A DNA stretch of 40,110 bases from Rhodocyclaceae bacterium. Lineage in GTDB: Bacteria > Pseudomonadota > Gammaproteobacteria > Burkholderiales > UBA3065. The stretch lies in assembly GCA_018882975.1 (NCBI GenBank), contig VEQZ01000009.1, positions 1 through 40,110 of the forward strand. The letters are read 5' to 3'. Below are positions 30,502 through 40,051 of the stretch, one piece after another; the stretch's first letter is position 1, and each line of letters begins with the position of its first letter. The notes under the pieces are model-generated. The model ran no database searches and had not been told where the DNA came from. It was given only the letters and a program-made list of their open reading frames with translations. The translations under genes were made by a program, and so were the position numbers.

Positions 30502-31676
30502 GGTCGGACCTCCCGGTCACGGCTGCGCAAACCGTCGCGCGAGCGGTCGTCCGCAGGCGCCGGGCGGCCCGGCGCCGCGGCCTCAGCGGGCACACGGGTG
30601 GCGTCTGCCGGCAGCGACCCGCCGGCCGCGCTGGCCGCGATGAGCTTGTCGAGCGGCAAATAAAGCAGGTTGCCACCGCCCGGCTTCTGGTCGACCAGTA
30701 CCTTGGTGGTGTTGGCGTAGACCTGCTGCATGGTCTCGATGTAGAGCCGGTCGCGCGTCACCGCTGGCGCCTTGCGGTACTCGGCGAGCAGCGCCGAGAA
30801 ACGCGAGGCATCACCTTCAGCCTTGGCGATGACCGAGTTTTGATAGCCCTGCGCCTCCTCCAGCAGACGGGAGGCCATGCCGCGCGCCTTGGGCACCACG
30901 TCGTTGGCGTAAGCCTCGCCCTCGTTCTTCTGCCGCTCGCGGTCTTGGCCGGCCTTGACCGCGTCGTCGAAAGCCGCCTGCACCTGCTCGGGCGGCTGCG
31001 CGCTCTGCATGGTGACGCGGCTGATCGATACGCCGGTCTTGTAACGGTCGAGGATCTGCTGCATCAGCGCCTGCGCATCGCGCGCCACCTGCTCGCGACC
31101 CTCATAAATGACGAAGTCCATCTTCGATTTGCCTACCGTCTCGCGAATCGCGGTCTCGGCCGCCTGCAACACGGACTCCTCGGGGTTTCGGTTGGTGAAG
31201 ATGAAGTCCTCGGGACTCTTGAGCACGTATTGCACGGCAAACTGGAGGTCGACGATGTTCTCGTCGTCGGTGAGCATGAGCGATTCCTTCAGTACCTTGC
31301 TGCGCACATTGCCGCGGTAGCCAAGTTCGAGCGTGCGCACCTGCGAGATGTTGACCACCTCGACCTGCTCGACCGGGTAGGGCAGGTGCCAGCGCAGTCC
31401 CGGCGTGGTGGTCTCGGCATATCTACCAAAGCGCGTAACGACACCGCGCGCGCTCTCATCGACGATGTAGAAACCGGAGGCCGCCCAGACCACGACGACG
31501 ACACCAAAGATCAGCGCAATGCCGAGGCCGCCTGGACCCTTGCCAACGGACGGCCCCTTGCCGCCACCGAAGAACCGGCGGAGCGGGGTAAAAAAGCGCT
31601 GCAGGACCTCGTCAAGGTCGGGGGGCTCGCCGCCGCTGTTGTTACGGCGCCCCCACTGCGGATCGTTTTGCGACAT
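30498..31676 (-). CDS. hflK: HflK, SPFH subunit of the HflKC complex
   Basis: Partner of HflC in the FtsH-regulating membrane complex. It has 392 residues. A Gly/Asn-rich N terminus (SQNDPQWGRRNNSGGEPPDLDE) is represented by its diagnostic DPQWGRR; a membrane helix follows at about 51-69, then the band-7 domain (RGVVTRFGRYAETTTPGL), coiled coil and a Pro/Ala-rich tail. The ATG at 31676, preceded by AGGA, gives the family N terminus; it lies 35 bases inside the end of hflX, in another frame. Reading upstream in frame is only hflX sequence. Its TGA overlaps the hflC GTG. Confidence 0.96.
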   Translation of the reverse strand: MSQNDPQWGRRNNSGGEPPDLDEVLQRFFTPLRRFFGGGKGPSVGKGPGGLGIALIFGVVVVVWAASGFYIVDESARGVVTRFGRYAETTTPGLRWHLPYPVEQVEVVNISQVRTLELGYRGNVRSKVLKESLMLTDDENIVDLQFAVQYVLKSPEDFIFTNRNPEESVLQAAETAIRETVGKSKMDFVIYEGREQVARDAQALMQQILDRYKTGVSISRVTMQSAQPPEQVQAAFDDAVKAGQDRERQKNEGEAYANDVVPKARGMASRLLEEAQGYQNSVIAKAEGDASRFSALLAEYRKAPAVTRDRLYIETMQQVYANTTKVLVDQKPGGGNLLYLPLDKLIAASAAGGSLPADATRVPAEAAAPGRPAPADDRSRDGLRSRDREVRP

Positions 31677-32784
31677 CGCTGTCCTGGGAAAGGGATGGGT
31701 GCTGCGGGAAGACTGCGTGCGGCCCGGCAGGTTCCGCGGCAAAGGCGGCAAGCGCCTCGCGCAGACCGGACACGCCGTCCCCGTTGACTGCGGACAGCCA
31801 GACGCGGCGGATGCTACCACACTCATCCCGCTCGATCCGGGGCGGCTGGCCGAGGCGATCAACCTTGTTCATGACCAGCCACTGCGGCACGTCGCCGGCG
31901 CCGATCTCGCGCAGCACCTGGTCCACCGCCTCGATCTGCAGGTCGCGGTCGGGGTGTGCGGCATCCACCACGTGCAGCAGCAGGTCGGCGTGGATGGTCT
32001 CCTCCAGTGTCGCGCGAAAGGCGGCCACCAGTGTGGTTGGCAGGTGGCGTATGAAGCCGACAGTGTCGGAGATGACCAGCTGCCGGCCACCGCCCACGTG
32101 CAGGCGGCGCGAGGTGGTGTCGAGTGTGGCGAACAACTGGTCGGCGGCGTAGGCACCGGCGCTGGTCAGGCGGTTGAACAGCGTCGACTTGCCGGCGTTG
32201 GTGTAGCCGACCAGGCTCACGGTGAGGCTGCCGGAGCGTGTCCGCGCCCGGCGCTGCGTGCTGCGCTGGCCCTGCACGCGGGCGAGCCGCTGCTTGAGCA
32301 GCTTGACGCGCTGACCGATCAGCCGGCGGTCGGTCTCGAGCTGCGTCTCACCGGGACCGCGGAGGCCGATGCCGCCCTTCTGCCGCTCGAGGTGAGTCCA
32401 GCCGCGGATCAGGCGGGTGGAGAGGCGTTCCAGCTGGGCCAGCTCCACCTGCAACTTGCCTTCAGCGCTGCGCGCGCGCTGGGCAAAGATGTCGAGGATC
32501 AGGCCGGTGCGGTCGATCACCGGCACGCCGATCTCTTTCTCAAGATTGCGCTGCTGCACCGCGCTGATGTCGTGGTTGACCACCACCAGGGTGGCCTCCA
32601 GCCGGCGCACCGCCTCGGCCACCTCCGCGGCCTTGCCCTGGCCGATGAACAAGGCGGGGTCAGGCTCGCGGCGGCTGCCCTCAAGGGCATCGAGCACCTC
32701 CACGCCGGCGCCACTGACCAGCAAGCGCAACTCTTCGAGGCTCTCGCGCGACTCGGCGCGACCAAGGTCGAGGCTCACCAGCAC
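31642..32784 (-). CDS. hflX: HflX ribosome-associated GTPase (start uncertain)
   Basis: GTPase that splits stalled or stress-damaged ribosomes. From GTG 32784 it has 380 residues. The HflX N-terminal domain contains ALFIGQGKAAEVAEAV and the signature GGIGLRGPGETQLE (137-150); the G domain has G1 GYTNAGKS (193-200), G3 DTVGFIRHLP and G4 NKVD. The GTG lacks a ribosome binding site and would delete most of the first strand, because E. coli HflX has about ten residues before its AVLV. The frame stays open into hfq, and a CTG at 32883 overlaps the hfq stop as CTGA with AGGAG eight bases upstream; that would give 413 residues. I list the conservative GTG but consider the CTG at least as likely. The 3' end overlaps hflK by 35 bases. 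Confidence 0.94.
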   Translation of the reverse strand: MLVSLDLGRAESRESLEELRLLVSGAGVEVLDALEGSRREPDPALFIGQGKAAEVAEAVRRLEATLVVVNHDISAVQQRNLEKEIGVPVIDRTGLILDIFAQRARSAEGKLQVELAQLERLSTRLIRGWTHLERQKGGIGLRGPGETQLETDRRLIGQRVKLLKQRLARVQGQRSTQRRARTRSGSLTVSLVGYTNAGKSTLFNRLTSAGAYAADQLFATLDTTSRRLHVGGGRQLVISDTVGFIRHLPTTLVAAFRATLEETIHADLLLHVVDAAHPDRDLQIEAVDQVLREIGAGDVPQWLVMNKVDRLGQPPRIERDECGSIRRVWLSAVNGDGVSGLREALAAFAAEPAGPHAVFPQHPSLSQDSDVAKRSAVGAP

Positions 32785-32879
32785 GGCGCGGTCGGACGGC
32801 TTGGCGGTGGTGCTGCCCGAGCGGCCGGCAGCGGTGGCTGCCAGCCCGGCGTCGGACGGGCCGGGGGGGCGATTGGCGG

Positions 32880-33119
32880 TCAGGAGCCGCTCTCCTCGCC
32901 CGACGGGATCGACACCGCACGTGCCGGGACCACGGTGGAGATGGCGTGCTTGTAGACCATCTGCGTTACGGTGTTGCGCAGCAGCACCACATACTGGTCG
33001 AAGGACTCGATATTGCCCTGCAGCTTGATGCCGTTGACGAGGTAGATCGACACCGGGATGTGTTCCTTGCGCAGCGTGTTGAGGAACGGGTCCTGAAGCA
33101 GTTGGCCCTTGCCGCTCAT
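32880..33119 (-). CDS. hfq: RNA chaperone Hfq
   Basis: Hexameric Sm-like protein that pairs small RNAs with mRNAs. It has 79 residues. The N terminus is [18 protein letters not shown]; Sm1 contains [19 protein letters not shown], with Gln8 and the proximal-face residues present, and Sm2 contains YKHAIS. The short polar tail ends GEESGS. AAGGAG lies nine bases before the ATG. It follows der with a 101-bp gap; a TTGAAC in that gap (33193-33188) has no good -10, so no separate promoter is claimed. Its end carries the putative hflX ribosome binding site. Confidence 0.98.
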   Translation of the reverse strand: MSGKGQLLQDPFLNTLRKEHIPVSIYLVNGIKLQGNIESFDQYVVLLRNTVTQMVYKHAISTVVPARAVSIPSGEESGS

Positions 33120-33220
33120 CCTTGTTTCTCCTTGGAATCGTTATTTCGGTGAGTCTTTTTGGGATTCGGCTTGCAGATTTCGCTGCCGTTCAACTTTAGC
33201 CCAAGGTGCGGGCCGCGTGT

Positions 33221-34684
33221 TCAGCGTTTGCGCGAAGGTTTGTCCGCGAAGGGGTTGTCGCCCTGCCGGAAGGCCACCCGCAGCGGCGTGCCCTGCAGGC
33301 GGAAGGCGTCACGGAAGCAGTGCTCCAGATAGCGGCGGTAGCTGTCCGGCAGGCCCTCGACCGAATTGCCGTGCACAACAATGACCGGAGGGTTGCTGCC
33401 GCCCTGGTGCGCGTAGCGCGGCTTGGGCCGCTGCAGGCCGCTGCGCGGCGGCGCTTGGCGCGTCACCGCCTCCTGCAACACACGGGTCAGGCGCGGCGTC
33501 GGCAGGCGCGCCATGGCCGCCGCGCAGGCGCCGCGGATGGCGGCCATCAGTGGTCCGATGCCGCTGCCCTTGAGCGCCGAGAGGTGGCAGAGGCGGGCAA
33601 AGGCAAGGAAGTGCAATTTGCGCTCGAAGTCGCGCATCACCGCCTCGCGGCGTTCGGCGCTGAGGCCGTCCCATTTGTTGAGTGCGACAACCAGCGAGCG
33701 GCCGGCATCGAGGATGTAGCCCGCCAAGTGCGCGTCCTGCTCCGACACGTCCTGCTGCGCGTCGAGCACCAGCACACACACATTGGCGTCCTCAATCGCC
33801 TGCAGGGTCTTGATCACCGAGAACTTCTCCACCACCTCGCTGACCTTGCCGCGGCGCCGGATGCCGGCAGTATCGATGATGGTGTAGGTCTTGCCGTCGC
33901 GCTCGAAGTCGATGGCGATGCTGTCGCGGGTGGTGCCGGGCTGGTCAAAAGCAATGACGCGCTCCTCGCCGATCAAGCGGTTCACCAATGTCGATTTGCC
34001 GACGTTGGGGCGGCCGATGATGGCGATGCGCGGGTGGTCGGGGGCGGGCGTGGCGGCGCTGGCTTCGGGCGCCTGGCCGGCGACGGCTGGCGGAGCTGGC
34101 TCCGCCAGAGGTTCCGCAGCCGCAGCGGCACCCGGCGCAGCCGGGATGCTGAGGTCGACCAGTTCGGCCACGCCGTCGCCGTGTGCCGAGGAGATGGCCA
34201 CCGGCTCGCCCAGCGCCAGTTCGTGAAACTCGGCGGTGACCACCGCTGCGCGCATACCCTCGGCCTTGTTGACCACCAGCCAGACCTGCCGACCGCTGCG
34301 CCGCAGTTCGGCGGCGATGACCTGGTCCTGGGCGTTGAGGCCCTCGCGGCCATCGACGATGAACCAGACCACGTCGGCCTCGACGATGGCCTGACGCGTC
34401 TGCGCCGCCATCTCGGCGTAGATGCCGGTCTCGGCGTCGGGCTCCAGCCCGCCGGTGTCGATGACGATGAAGCTGCGCTCGCGCACGCGCGCCTTGCCGT
34501 AGTGGCGGTCGCGCGTGAGCCCGGGCAGATCGGCCACCAGCGCGTCGCGGCTGCGCGTGAGCCGGTTGAACAGTGTCGACTTGCCCACATTGGGGCGGCC
34601 TACCAGGGCCAGCGTGGTCTTCACGGCATCGGCGAACCGGATGATGGGCTGCGCAGGCTCACGTCGCGACGACGCGATCGGCAT
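33221..34684 (-). CDS. der: Double-domain GTPase Der (EngA)
   Basis: Essential GTPase for 50S subunit assembly. From the ATG at 34684 it has 487 residues, with two G domains each beginning GRPNVGKS (29-36 and 224-231). The first G4 motif is NKAE (139-142), the second NKWD, and a C-terminal KH-like domain ([22 protein letters not shown] region) binds rRNA. The linker between G domains (about 181-216) is unusually long and Ala/Pro-rich. Start choice: ATG 34684 follows the bamB stop directly, while GTG 34624 would give [13 protein letters not shown], the standard Der N terminus. Neither has a good ribosome binding site. The first 20 residues of the long form do not resemble Der, so GTG is quite possible. 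Confidence 0.95.
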   Translation of the reverse strand: MPIASSRREPAQPIIRFADAVKTTLALVGRPNVGKSTLFNRLTRSRDALVADLPGLTRDRHYGKARVRERSFIVIDTGGLEPDAETGIYAEMAAQTRQAIVEADVVWFIVDGREGLNAQDQVIAAELRRSGRQVWLVVNKAEGMRAAVVTAEFHELALGEPVAISSAHGDGVAELVDLSIPAAPGAAAAAEPLAEPAPPAVAGQAPEASAATPAPDHPRIAIIGRPNVGKSTLVNRLIGEERVIAFDQPGTTRDSIAIDFERDGKTYTIIDTAGIRRRGKVSEVVEKFSVIKTLQAIEDANVCVLVLDAQQDVSEQDAHLAGYILDAGRSLVVALNKWDGLSAERREAVMRDFERKLHFLAFARLCHLSALKGSGIGPLMAAIRGACAAAMARLPTPRLTRVLQEAVTRQAPPRSGLQRPKPRYAHQGGSNPPVIVVHGNSVEGLPDSYRRYLEHCFRDAFRLQGTPLRVAFRQGDNPFADKPSRKR

Positions 34685-35914
34685 TCACTTGACCACATCG
34701 ATGTCCAGCATCACCAAAGAACCGTCACGCGTCGAGACCAGCACGCCGGCCGGCGTCTGCACGGGATTCAGGAGAATCTGCGAGCCGTCGGTATCGGTCC
34801 GGGCACGCAACAGACCATTGGCGCGGTCGATCAGGTGCACATAGCCCTCGACGTCGCCAAACCAGACGTAGTCGCCGTAGGACAGCGGCCCGCTCGGCAC
34901 TCGCCCTTTGAACGCATCCTGCGACCAGTCGCTGGCGCCGGAGGCGCGGTCGAGGCCATGCACCACGCCCTTGTCGTCGCTCACGTAAGCGCGCTTGAAG
35001 TCGAAGGCCACCGAGGTGATCGAGGGGATGTCGCGCGCCCACAGCGCCTGACCGCGCTCGCGATCGATGCACAGGGTGCGACCCTGAAAGGCGGTGACGC
35101 AAACGCGCTCGCCGTTGATCACCGGTTCGCTGATGATGTCAGCGATGCGCTCAAGTTCGGTGCTGCCCTTGGGCGTGGCCACCGTGACCTCCCACAGGGC
35201 GGCGCCCTTCTCCAGCGACAGGGCAGTGAATTTGCCGCCCGGCCAGCCAGCGTAGACACGGTCGCGGTCGATCAGCACGCCAGCCTGGCTGCGAATGGTC
35301 AACGGCGGCAATTGACGCTGGTAACTCCATTTGCGCTTGCCGGTATCGGCTTCAAGCGCCTGCACGCGGCCATCGGTGCTGCGGATGATGATGAGACCGG
35401 CAGCGCCCCGCGGCGGCGCGAGGATCTCGCCCGAAACTTGCGCCTTGAGGGTGACTTTGCCATCAGCCGGCTCAAGCGCGATGAGCTCGCTGTCCTGCGT
35501 CACCACCAGCAGACGGCGTCCGTCGCCGCCGACACCAGCCGACAAGGGCGTCTTGAGATCGGTGGACCAGCGCTGCTTGCCGGTCTCAAGATCAAGACAG
35601 GTGACGCGGCCTTTTACGCTGGCAGCACAGACCTGTTTGTCGAGAAGCAGCGGCGCCATGACGTAATTGCCGGAGCCTCCGACATTGGTCTTCCATTTGG
35701 TGCGGACCGGCAACTCGGCCTTGAACGGAGGCAGGTCGGGAACCTTGTTGCTGCTTGAGAACCAGCCGACCATGGTACCCGGGACCGACTTGAGCGCATC
35801 CACGGCGCCGCAGCCAGTCAGCACGGCCGCCAGCAGCAGGCAAGCCAGCGCCGACCGCAAGCCGGGGGGGCGGGGAGCGGCGCTGGACACGGATTCGGAT
35901 GCGGACTTGGGCAT
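34685..35914 (-). CDS. bamB: Outer membrane assembly lipoprotein BamB
   Basis: Beta-propeller lipoprotein of the BAM complex that inserts outer-membrane proteins. It has 409 residues. A signal peptide with lipobox LTGC places the lipidated Cys at residue 35, followed by PQQ-like repeats (VTCLDLETGKQRW, LIALEPADGKV, VQALEADTGKRKW, TLCIDRERGQALW, VHGLDRASGASDW and LVMLDIDVVK). The ATG at 35914 shares one base with the yfgM stop (TGATG); reading further upstream in frame gives an Arg-rich non-family sequence. The stop abuts the der ATG. yfgM-bamB-der is a conserved order. Confidence 0.95.
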   Translation of the reverse strand: MPKSASESVSSAAPRPPGLRSALACLLLAAVLTGCGAVDALKSVPGTMVGWFSSSNKVPDLPPFKAELPVRTKWKTNVGGSGNYVMAPLLLDKQVCAASVKGRVTCLDLETGKQRWSTDLKTPLSAGVGGDGRRLLVVTQDSELIALEPADGKVTLKAQVSGEILAPPRGAAGLIIIRSTDGRVQALEADTGKRKWSYQRQLPPLTIRSQAGVLIDRDRVYAGWPGGKFTALSLEKGAALWEVTVATPKGSTELERIADIISEPVINGERVCVTAFQGRTLCIDRERGQALWARDIPSITSVAFDFKRAYVSDDKGVVHGLDRASGASDWSQDAFKGRVPSGPLSYGDYVWFGDVEGYVHLIDRANGLLRARTDTDGSQILLNPVQTPAGVLVSTRDGSLVMLDIDVVK

Positions 35915-36591
35915 CACTTGGCAGCGGCAGCCGGGGCGGGCCCGGCACCGGGCGAACCTTCCTCGCCGAGCGCGTCCAGCTTGAGTTGCAACCACGCCTG
36001 AAAAGCGGTGTCGCGAGTCGCGCCGTCGTAGGCGGTCTGCCACGCCTTGCGCGCCTCCATCGGCTTGCCCAGACCGAGCAAGATGTCGCCGCGGCGATCG
36101 TCGAACAAGCGGCCGTTCTGCGGCACTTCTGGCTTGTCGAGCACCTTGAGCGCGTCCTCGTGCTTGCGCTCGTCGAGCAGCAGGGCCGAGAGCCGCAGGC
36201 GCGCCATGTCGCGCAGCATCGGCTCCTGCGCCCCGGCCACCACCGCGCGCAGGCGCTTCTCGGCGTCTTGCATCTTGCCGGCCTCGAAGTCTCGACGGGC
36301 GGCGAGCAACTGGGCGCGCGGAGTATAGGGCGAGCGCTGGTAATCGGCGGCGAGCTTGTCGGCGAGTTCGCGCACCTTGACCGTATCACGGCTGTCGAAA
36401 GCCGCCTCGACCTGAAAATAGATACCGCCAGCCGCGTCGTTCTGCGACTTTTGCCACCAGTTCCAGGTGCCGGTGCCGACCGCAACGACCAGCAGCGCGG
36501 CGATGCCGAGTTTGACCCAGAGGCCGTACTGGCGCCACCAAGCCTTGAGTTCGTCGAGAGTCTCCTGCTCTTCCAGATCGAATGCTGCCAT
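35914..36591 (-). CDS. yfgM: YfgM-family inner-membrane TPR protein (DUF2133-type)
   Basis: Periplasm-facing ancillary factor of the Sec translocon; in E. coli YfgM associates with PpiD and SecYEG. It has 225 residues: the cytoplasmic start AAFDLEEQETLDELKAWW, one membrane helix at about 27-44 and a periplasmic tetratricopeptide-like region (YTPRAQLLAARRDFEAGKM and following). It ends in a Pro/Ala-rich tail. The ATG at 36591 is preceded by a duplicated AGGGCTTAAA, which may act as ribosome binding region. It sits between hisS and bamB, as usual, but with a 179-bp gap after hisS. Confidence 0.9.
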   Translation of the reverse strand: MAAFDLEEQETLDELKAWWRQYGLWVKLGIAALLVVAVGTGTWNWWQKSQNDAAGGIYFQVEAAFDSRDTVKVRELADKLAADYQRSPYTPRAQLLAARRDFEAGKMQDAEKRLRAVVAGAQEPMLRDMARLRLSALLLDERKHEDALKVLDKPEVPQNGRLFDDRRGDILLGLGKPMEARKAWQTAYDGATRDTAFQAWLQLKLDALGEEGSPGAGPAPAAAAK

Positions 36592-36606
36592 TTTTAAGCC
36601 CTGTCT

Positions 36607-36774
36607 TTAAGCCCTTGATAATGCATTCAAAGGGAGTTCTTGGAGGGTGCGCGGGCCAGCCGATGGACTGCGATCGTCGTTGAGGAGCGACGGTCGACAA
36701 GCGCCTCGACGACGCGCCTGGAGCGCACCCGACTCGTGCTCGCGGCGCGCGAGTCTCTCAGGATTACGGCTCAT
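36607..36774 (-). CDS. Doubtful 55-codon ORF coupled to the hisS stop
   Basis: An ATG at 36774 overlaps the hisS TGA as ATGA, with GAGGGCG upstream, and opens a 55-codon frame ending just before yfgM. The product is Arg- and Ser-rich with no recognised domain, and third codon positions are much less GC-rich than in neighbouring genes. It fills the gap between hisS and yfgM. It is more probably non-coding than real. Confidence 0.15.
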   Translation of the reverse strand: MSRNPERLARREHESGALQARRRGACRPSLLNDDRSPSAGPRTLQELPLNALSRA

Positions 36775-38063
36775 GCGCCAGAGGGGGCGCCCTCGCGCGC
36801 GCTGCCGCTCAGCCGCGCGACCACCTGAGCCACGGTGAGCTGCTGCTGCTCGCCAGCCTGGCGCAGCGGCTTGAGCGCGACGCGCCCGGCCGCCGCTTCG
36901 TCGTCGCCAACGACCAGCGCGACGCGCGCACCGCTGGCGTCGGCCTTCTTCATCTGCGACTTGAAGCTGCCGCCACCGCAGTGCAGCGTGACGTGCAGGC
37001 CGGCATCGCGCAGCGCTTCGGCCACCTGCGCCGCGAAACCCTCGGCCGCCTCGCCGGCCCGCACGATGTAGGCATCGGACGGCGTGGCGGCCAAGGTGGT
37101 TCCCGCGCCCTCCATCAGCGCGAGCAGGCGCTCGACACCCATGGCGTAACCGCAAGCCGGTGCCGGCTTGCCGCCGATCTGCTCGATCAGGCCGTCATAG
37201 CGGCCGCCGGCGCAAACTGTGCCCTGCGCGCCGAGTTGGTCGGTGATCCACTCGAACACGGTGTAGTTGTAATAGTCCAGCCCGCGCACCAGATTGGGGT
37301 TAACGCTGTAGGCGATGCCGGCGGCCTCGAGGCCGGCCTTGAAGGCGGCGAAATGGGCGCGGGCGGCGTCGTCGAGGTCGTCCTCGAGCCGCGGCGCGCC
37401 GGCCACCACCTCGCGCACCTGCGGGTTCTTGCTGTCGAGCACGCGCAGCGGGTTGGTGTGCAGGCGGCGCCTGGCGTCGTCGTCGAGGCGGTCGATGTGC
37501 TGTTCCAGATACGCAATGAGCTTGGCGCGGTGCGCGGCGCGCGCGGCGCTGTCGCCGAGCGTGTTGATCTCGAGGCGGATGCCGGTGAGGCCGAGGCGCT
37601 GCCACAAGCGGCGCGTCATGACGATCATCTCGATGTCGATGTCGGGGCCGGCATAACCCAGCGCCTCCACGCCGACCTGATGGAACTGCCGGTAGCGGCC
37701 CTTCTGCGGGCGCTCGTGGCGGAACATCGGGCCCATGTACCAGAGCCGACGCGGGCTGTCGTAGAGCAGGTTGTGCTGGATGGCGGCGCGCACGCAGCTG
37801 GCGGTGCCCTCCGGGCGCAGGGTCAGGTGCTCGCCGTTGAGCGCGTCCTCGAAGGAATACATCTCCTTCTCGACGATGTCGGTGACTTCACCAATCGCTC
37901 GCCGGAACAACGGCGTCGGCTCGACCAGCGGCATGCGGATGGGGCGGTAGCCGTAGCCGGCCAGCCAGTCGCGGATGATCGCCTCGAAGGCCTCCCAGCG
38001 CTCGGCCTCTTCAGGCAAAACGTCGTTCATGCCGCGCACGGCCTGCAGGGGGGTACGGCTCAT
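36771..38063 (-). CDS. hisS: Histidyl-tRNA synthetase
   Basis: Class II synthetase that charges tRNA-His. It has 430 residues. The N terminus is [18 protein letters not shown]; motif 2 contains [17 protein letters not shown]; histidine-binding motifs are LVRGLDYYN and [12 protein letters not shown]; motif 3 lies around [13 protein letters not shown]. The C-terminal anticodon-binding domain begins near residue 330 ([13 protein letters not shown]). It differs from the HisZ paralogue in this window by having all catalytic motifs. The ATG at 38063 lies one base after the ispG stop (TGACATG), so coupling is likely. Confidence 0.97.
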   Translation of the reverse strand: MSRTPLQAVRGMNDVLPEEAERWEAFEAIIRDWLAGYGYRPIRMPLVEPTPLFRRAIGEVTDIVEKEMYSFEDALNGEHLTLRPEGTASCVRAAIQHNLLYDSPRRLWYMGPMFRHERPQKGRYRQFHQVGVEALGYAGPDIDIEMIVMTRRLWQRLGLTGIRLEINTLGDSAARAAHRAKLIAYLEQHIDRLDDDARRRLHTNPLRVLDSKNPQVREVVAGAPRLEDDLDDAARAHFAAFKAGLEAAGIAYSVNPNLVRGLDYYNYTVFEWITDQLGAQGTVCAGGRYDGLIEQIGGKPAPACGYAMGVERLLALMEGAGTTLAATPSDAYIVRAGEAAEGFAAQVAEALRDAGLHVTLHCGGGSFKSQMKKADASGARVALVVGDDEAAAGRVALKPLRQAGEQQQLTVAQVVARLSGSAREGAPSGA

Positions 38064-38064
38064 G

Positions 38065-39372
38065 TCAGTGCTCGGCGGGGGTGGATGCGGCTGCGGACTT
38101 GGCGCGGTAGGTGCGCGCGATGTAGCGGTCGACCAACTCGCGGAACTCGGTGGCGATGTTGTCGCCGCGCAGGGTCACGGTCTTGACGCCGTCCTCGTAG
38201 ACCGGCGCGGCCGGACTCTCGCCGGTGCCGGGCAGCGAGATGCCGATGCTGGCGTGCTTGCTCTCGCCGGGGCCATTGACCACGCAGCCCATCACCGCCA
38301 GCGTCATGTTCTCCACACCGTCGTACTGCTCGCGCCAGACCGGCATCTGGTCGCGCACATAGGTCTGGATGTCTGAGGCGAGCTGCTGGAAGAACGTACT
38401 CGTGGTGCGGCCGCAGCCGGGGCAGGCGGTGACCATCGGCGTGAAGGCGCGCAGCCCCATGGTCTGCAGGATCTCCTGCGCGACGATGACCTCCTGGCGG
38501 CGGTCTCCATCCGGCTCGGGCGTCAGGCTGACGCGGATGGTGTCGCCGATGCCCTCTTGCAACAAGACAGCCAGCGCCGCGGTGCTGGCGACGATGCCCT
38601 TGCTGCCCATGCCGGCCTCGGTCAATCCGAGATGAAGCGGGTAGTCGCAGCGGCGGCCCAGCTCGCGGTAGACGGCGATGAGGTCCTGCACGCTCGACAC
38701 CTTGGCCGAGAGGATGATGCGGTCGCCGGGCAGGCCGATGTCCTCGGCCAGCGCCGCAGATTCGAGCGCGGATACGACCAACGCCTCACGCATCACCGCG
38801 CCGGCATCCCACGGCTCGGCGCGCTTTGCGTTGTCGTCCATCATGCGGGCGAGGACGGACTGATCGAGGCTGCCCCAGTTGACGCCGATGCGCACTGGCT
38901 TGTCCCAACGGATGGCCTGCTCGACGATGGCGCTGAACTGCGCATCGCGCTTGGCGCCCTTGCCGACGTTGCCCGGGTTGATGCGGTATTTGGCGAGCAG
39001 CTGCGCGCACTCGGGGAATTGCTGCAGCAGGGTGTGGCCGTTGTAGTGGAAGTCGCCGACCAGCGGCACTGAGACACCGAGCTTGTCCAACTGCTCGACG
39101 ATGGCCGGCACGGCGGCGGCGGACTCTTCGTTGTTGACGGTGATGCGCACCACCTCGCTGCCGGCGCGCGCCAACTGCGCGACTTGGCGCGCGGTGCCAA
39201 TGGCGTCGGCGGTGTCAGTGTTGGTCATCGACTGCACGACCACCGGCGCGTCGGAGCCGACCCGGACGTCGCCGACGCGAACTGTACGCGTGCGGCGGCG
39301 CGGCATGGCGCGGGCGGCGGCGGGAATGGCGCAGGGCGCGGCGTTATCGAGGGGGCGGAGGGCGTCGTTCAT
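38065..39372 (-). CDS. ispG: 4-hydroxy-3-methylbut-2-enyl-diphosphate synthase (IspG/GcpE)
   Basis: Iron-sulfur enzyme of the MEP isoprenoid pathway that reduces MEcPP to HMBPP. It has 435 residues, longer than E. coli (372) through an N-terminal extension and a C-terminal segment ([15 protein letters not shown]), which other betaproteobacterial IspG proteins also show as I recall. The [4Fe-4S] ligands are the Cys pair in ACPGCGR (near 319-322) and the Cys in [10 protein letters not shown] (near 362), followed by the cluster-ligand Glu. VQSMTNTDT and RINPGNVG mark the TIM-barrel active site. It follows pilF by 43 bp; the rodZ-like gene often found between them is absent. It precedes hisS. Confidence 0.97.
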   Translation of the reverse strand: MNDALRPLDNAAPCAIPAAARAMPRRRTRTVRVGDVRVGSDAPVVVQSMTNTDTADAIGTARQVAQLARAGSEVVRITVNNEESAAAVPAIVEQLDKLGVSVPLVGDFHYNGHTLLQQFPECAQLLAKYRINPGNVGKGAKRDAQFSAIVEQAIRWDKPVRIGVNWGSLDQSVLARMMDDNAKRAEPWDAGAVMREALVVSALESAALAEDIGLPGDRIILSAKVSSVQDLIAVYRELGRRCDYPLHLGLTEAGMGSKGIVASTAALAVLLQEGIGDTIRVSLTPEPDGDRRQEVIVAQEILQTMGLRAFTPMVTACPGCGRTTSTFFQQLASDIQTYVRDQMPVWREQYDGVENMTLAVMGCVVNGPGESKHASIGISLPGTGESPAAPVYEDGVKTVTLRGDNIATEFRELVDRYIARTYRAKSAAASTPAEH

Positions 39373-39415
39373 GTCGCGTGCGCGGAGGGGTTCGGTGCGG
39401 CCGGCGTGCGGTAGC

Positions 39416-40051
39416 TCAGCGCGTGACGTTGGGGCCGACGCTGTCGGCTGTCAAGTCGGATGGACGCACGGTCCTGGTGCCGACGGCGGGCGCTGAAGCG
39501 GCCGCAGCCGCGCGGTCGCGCCAGGCCTGCGCCTCGCTGGCGCGACCGGCCCCGGCCAGACACGCCGCCGCATTGCGCCACGATTGCGCCGGCGTAGCGT
39601 AATACGGAAGGCGGGCGGCGGCGTCCCACTCGCGCACCGCCTCATCGACGCGGCCGCTGCGGCACAACAGCACGGCGCGGTTATTGCGCGCGTCGGCATC
39701 CTGCGGGTCCAGCGCCACCGCGCGGGCGAATGCCGCCTCGGCCTGCGCGGTCTGCCCGGTGGCCATCAGCACCAGGCCATGGACGTTGTGCGCCGGGGCG
39801 TAGTCGGGCGTGGCACGCAACGCAGCCTGCGCCTCGGCGGCAGCGGTCGCCTGCTGGCCGGCTTGGTAATAGGCTGCGGCCAACTCGGTGTGGGCACGGG
39901 CGCTCTCCAGCACGGCGTCGCCAGCCGCCAAGCGGGCGGGGCCGGCGCTGGTGCAGGCGGCGAGGAGCAGGGCCGCGAGGGCAGTTGCCACGGGCGCCAA
40001 AAAACCAGGGGCTGGCGGGCCACCGGGAAAAACCAATGGCGGGCGGCCCAC
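39416..40051 (-). CDS. pilF: TPR lipoprotein, type IV pilus biogenesis PilF/PilW-like
   Basis: Probable outer-membrane pilotin for the PilQ secretin. It has 211 residues with a lipobox LAAC (30-33) placing the lipidated Cys at 33, followed by tetratricopeptide repeats ([47 protein letters not shown]). It is shorter than typical PilF (about 250 residues): the C-terminal repeats appear reduced. Identification depends on the lipobox, the repeats and the position upstream of ispG. The GTG at 40051 shares a base with an upstream TAG (TAGTG) and has GGAGG only two bases away, so the exact start is uncertain; a TTG at 40036 is an alternative. Confidence 0.75.
   Translation of the reverse strand: MGRPPLVFPGGPPAPGFLAPVATALAALLLAACTSAGPARLAAGDAVLESARAHTELAAAYYQAGQQATAAAEAQAALRATPDYAPAHNVHGLVLMATGQTAQAEAAFARAVALDPQDADARNNRAVLLCRSGRVDEAVREWDAAARLPYYATPAQSWRNAAACLAGAGRASEAQAWRDRAAAAASAPAVGTRTVRPSDLTADSVGPNVTR

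Noticed and set aside
33206-35758. 850-codon plus-strand frame opposite der and bamB
   Set aside because: It is an artefact of GC-rich codons; der and bamB on the minus strand carry full family motifs.
35915-36043. Upstream extension of bamB
   Set aside because: It overlaps yfgM, is Arg-rich and would bury the signal peptide and lipobox inside the protein.
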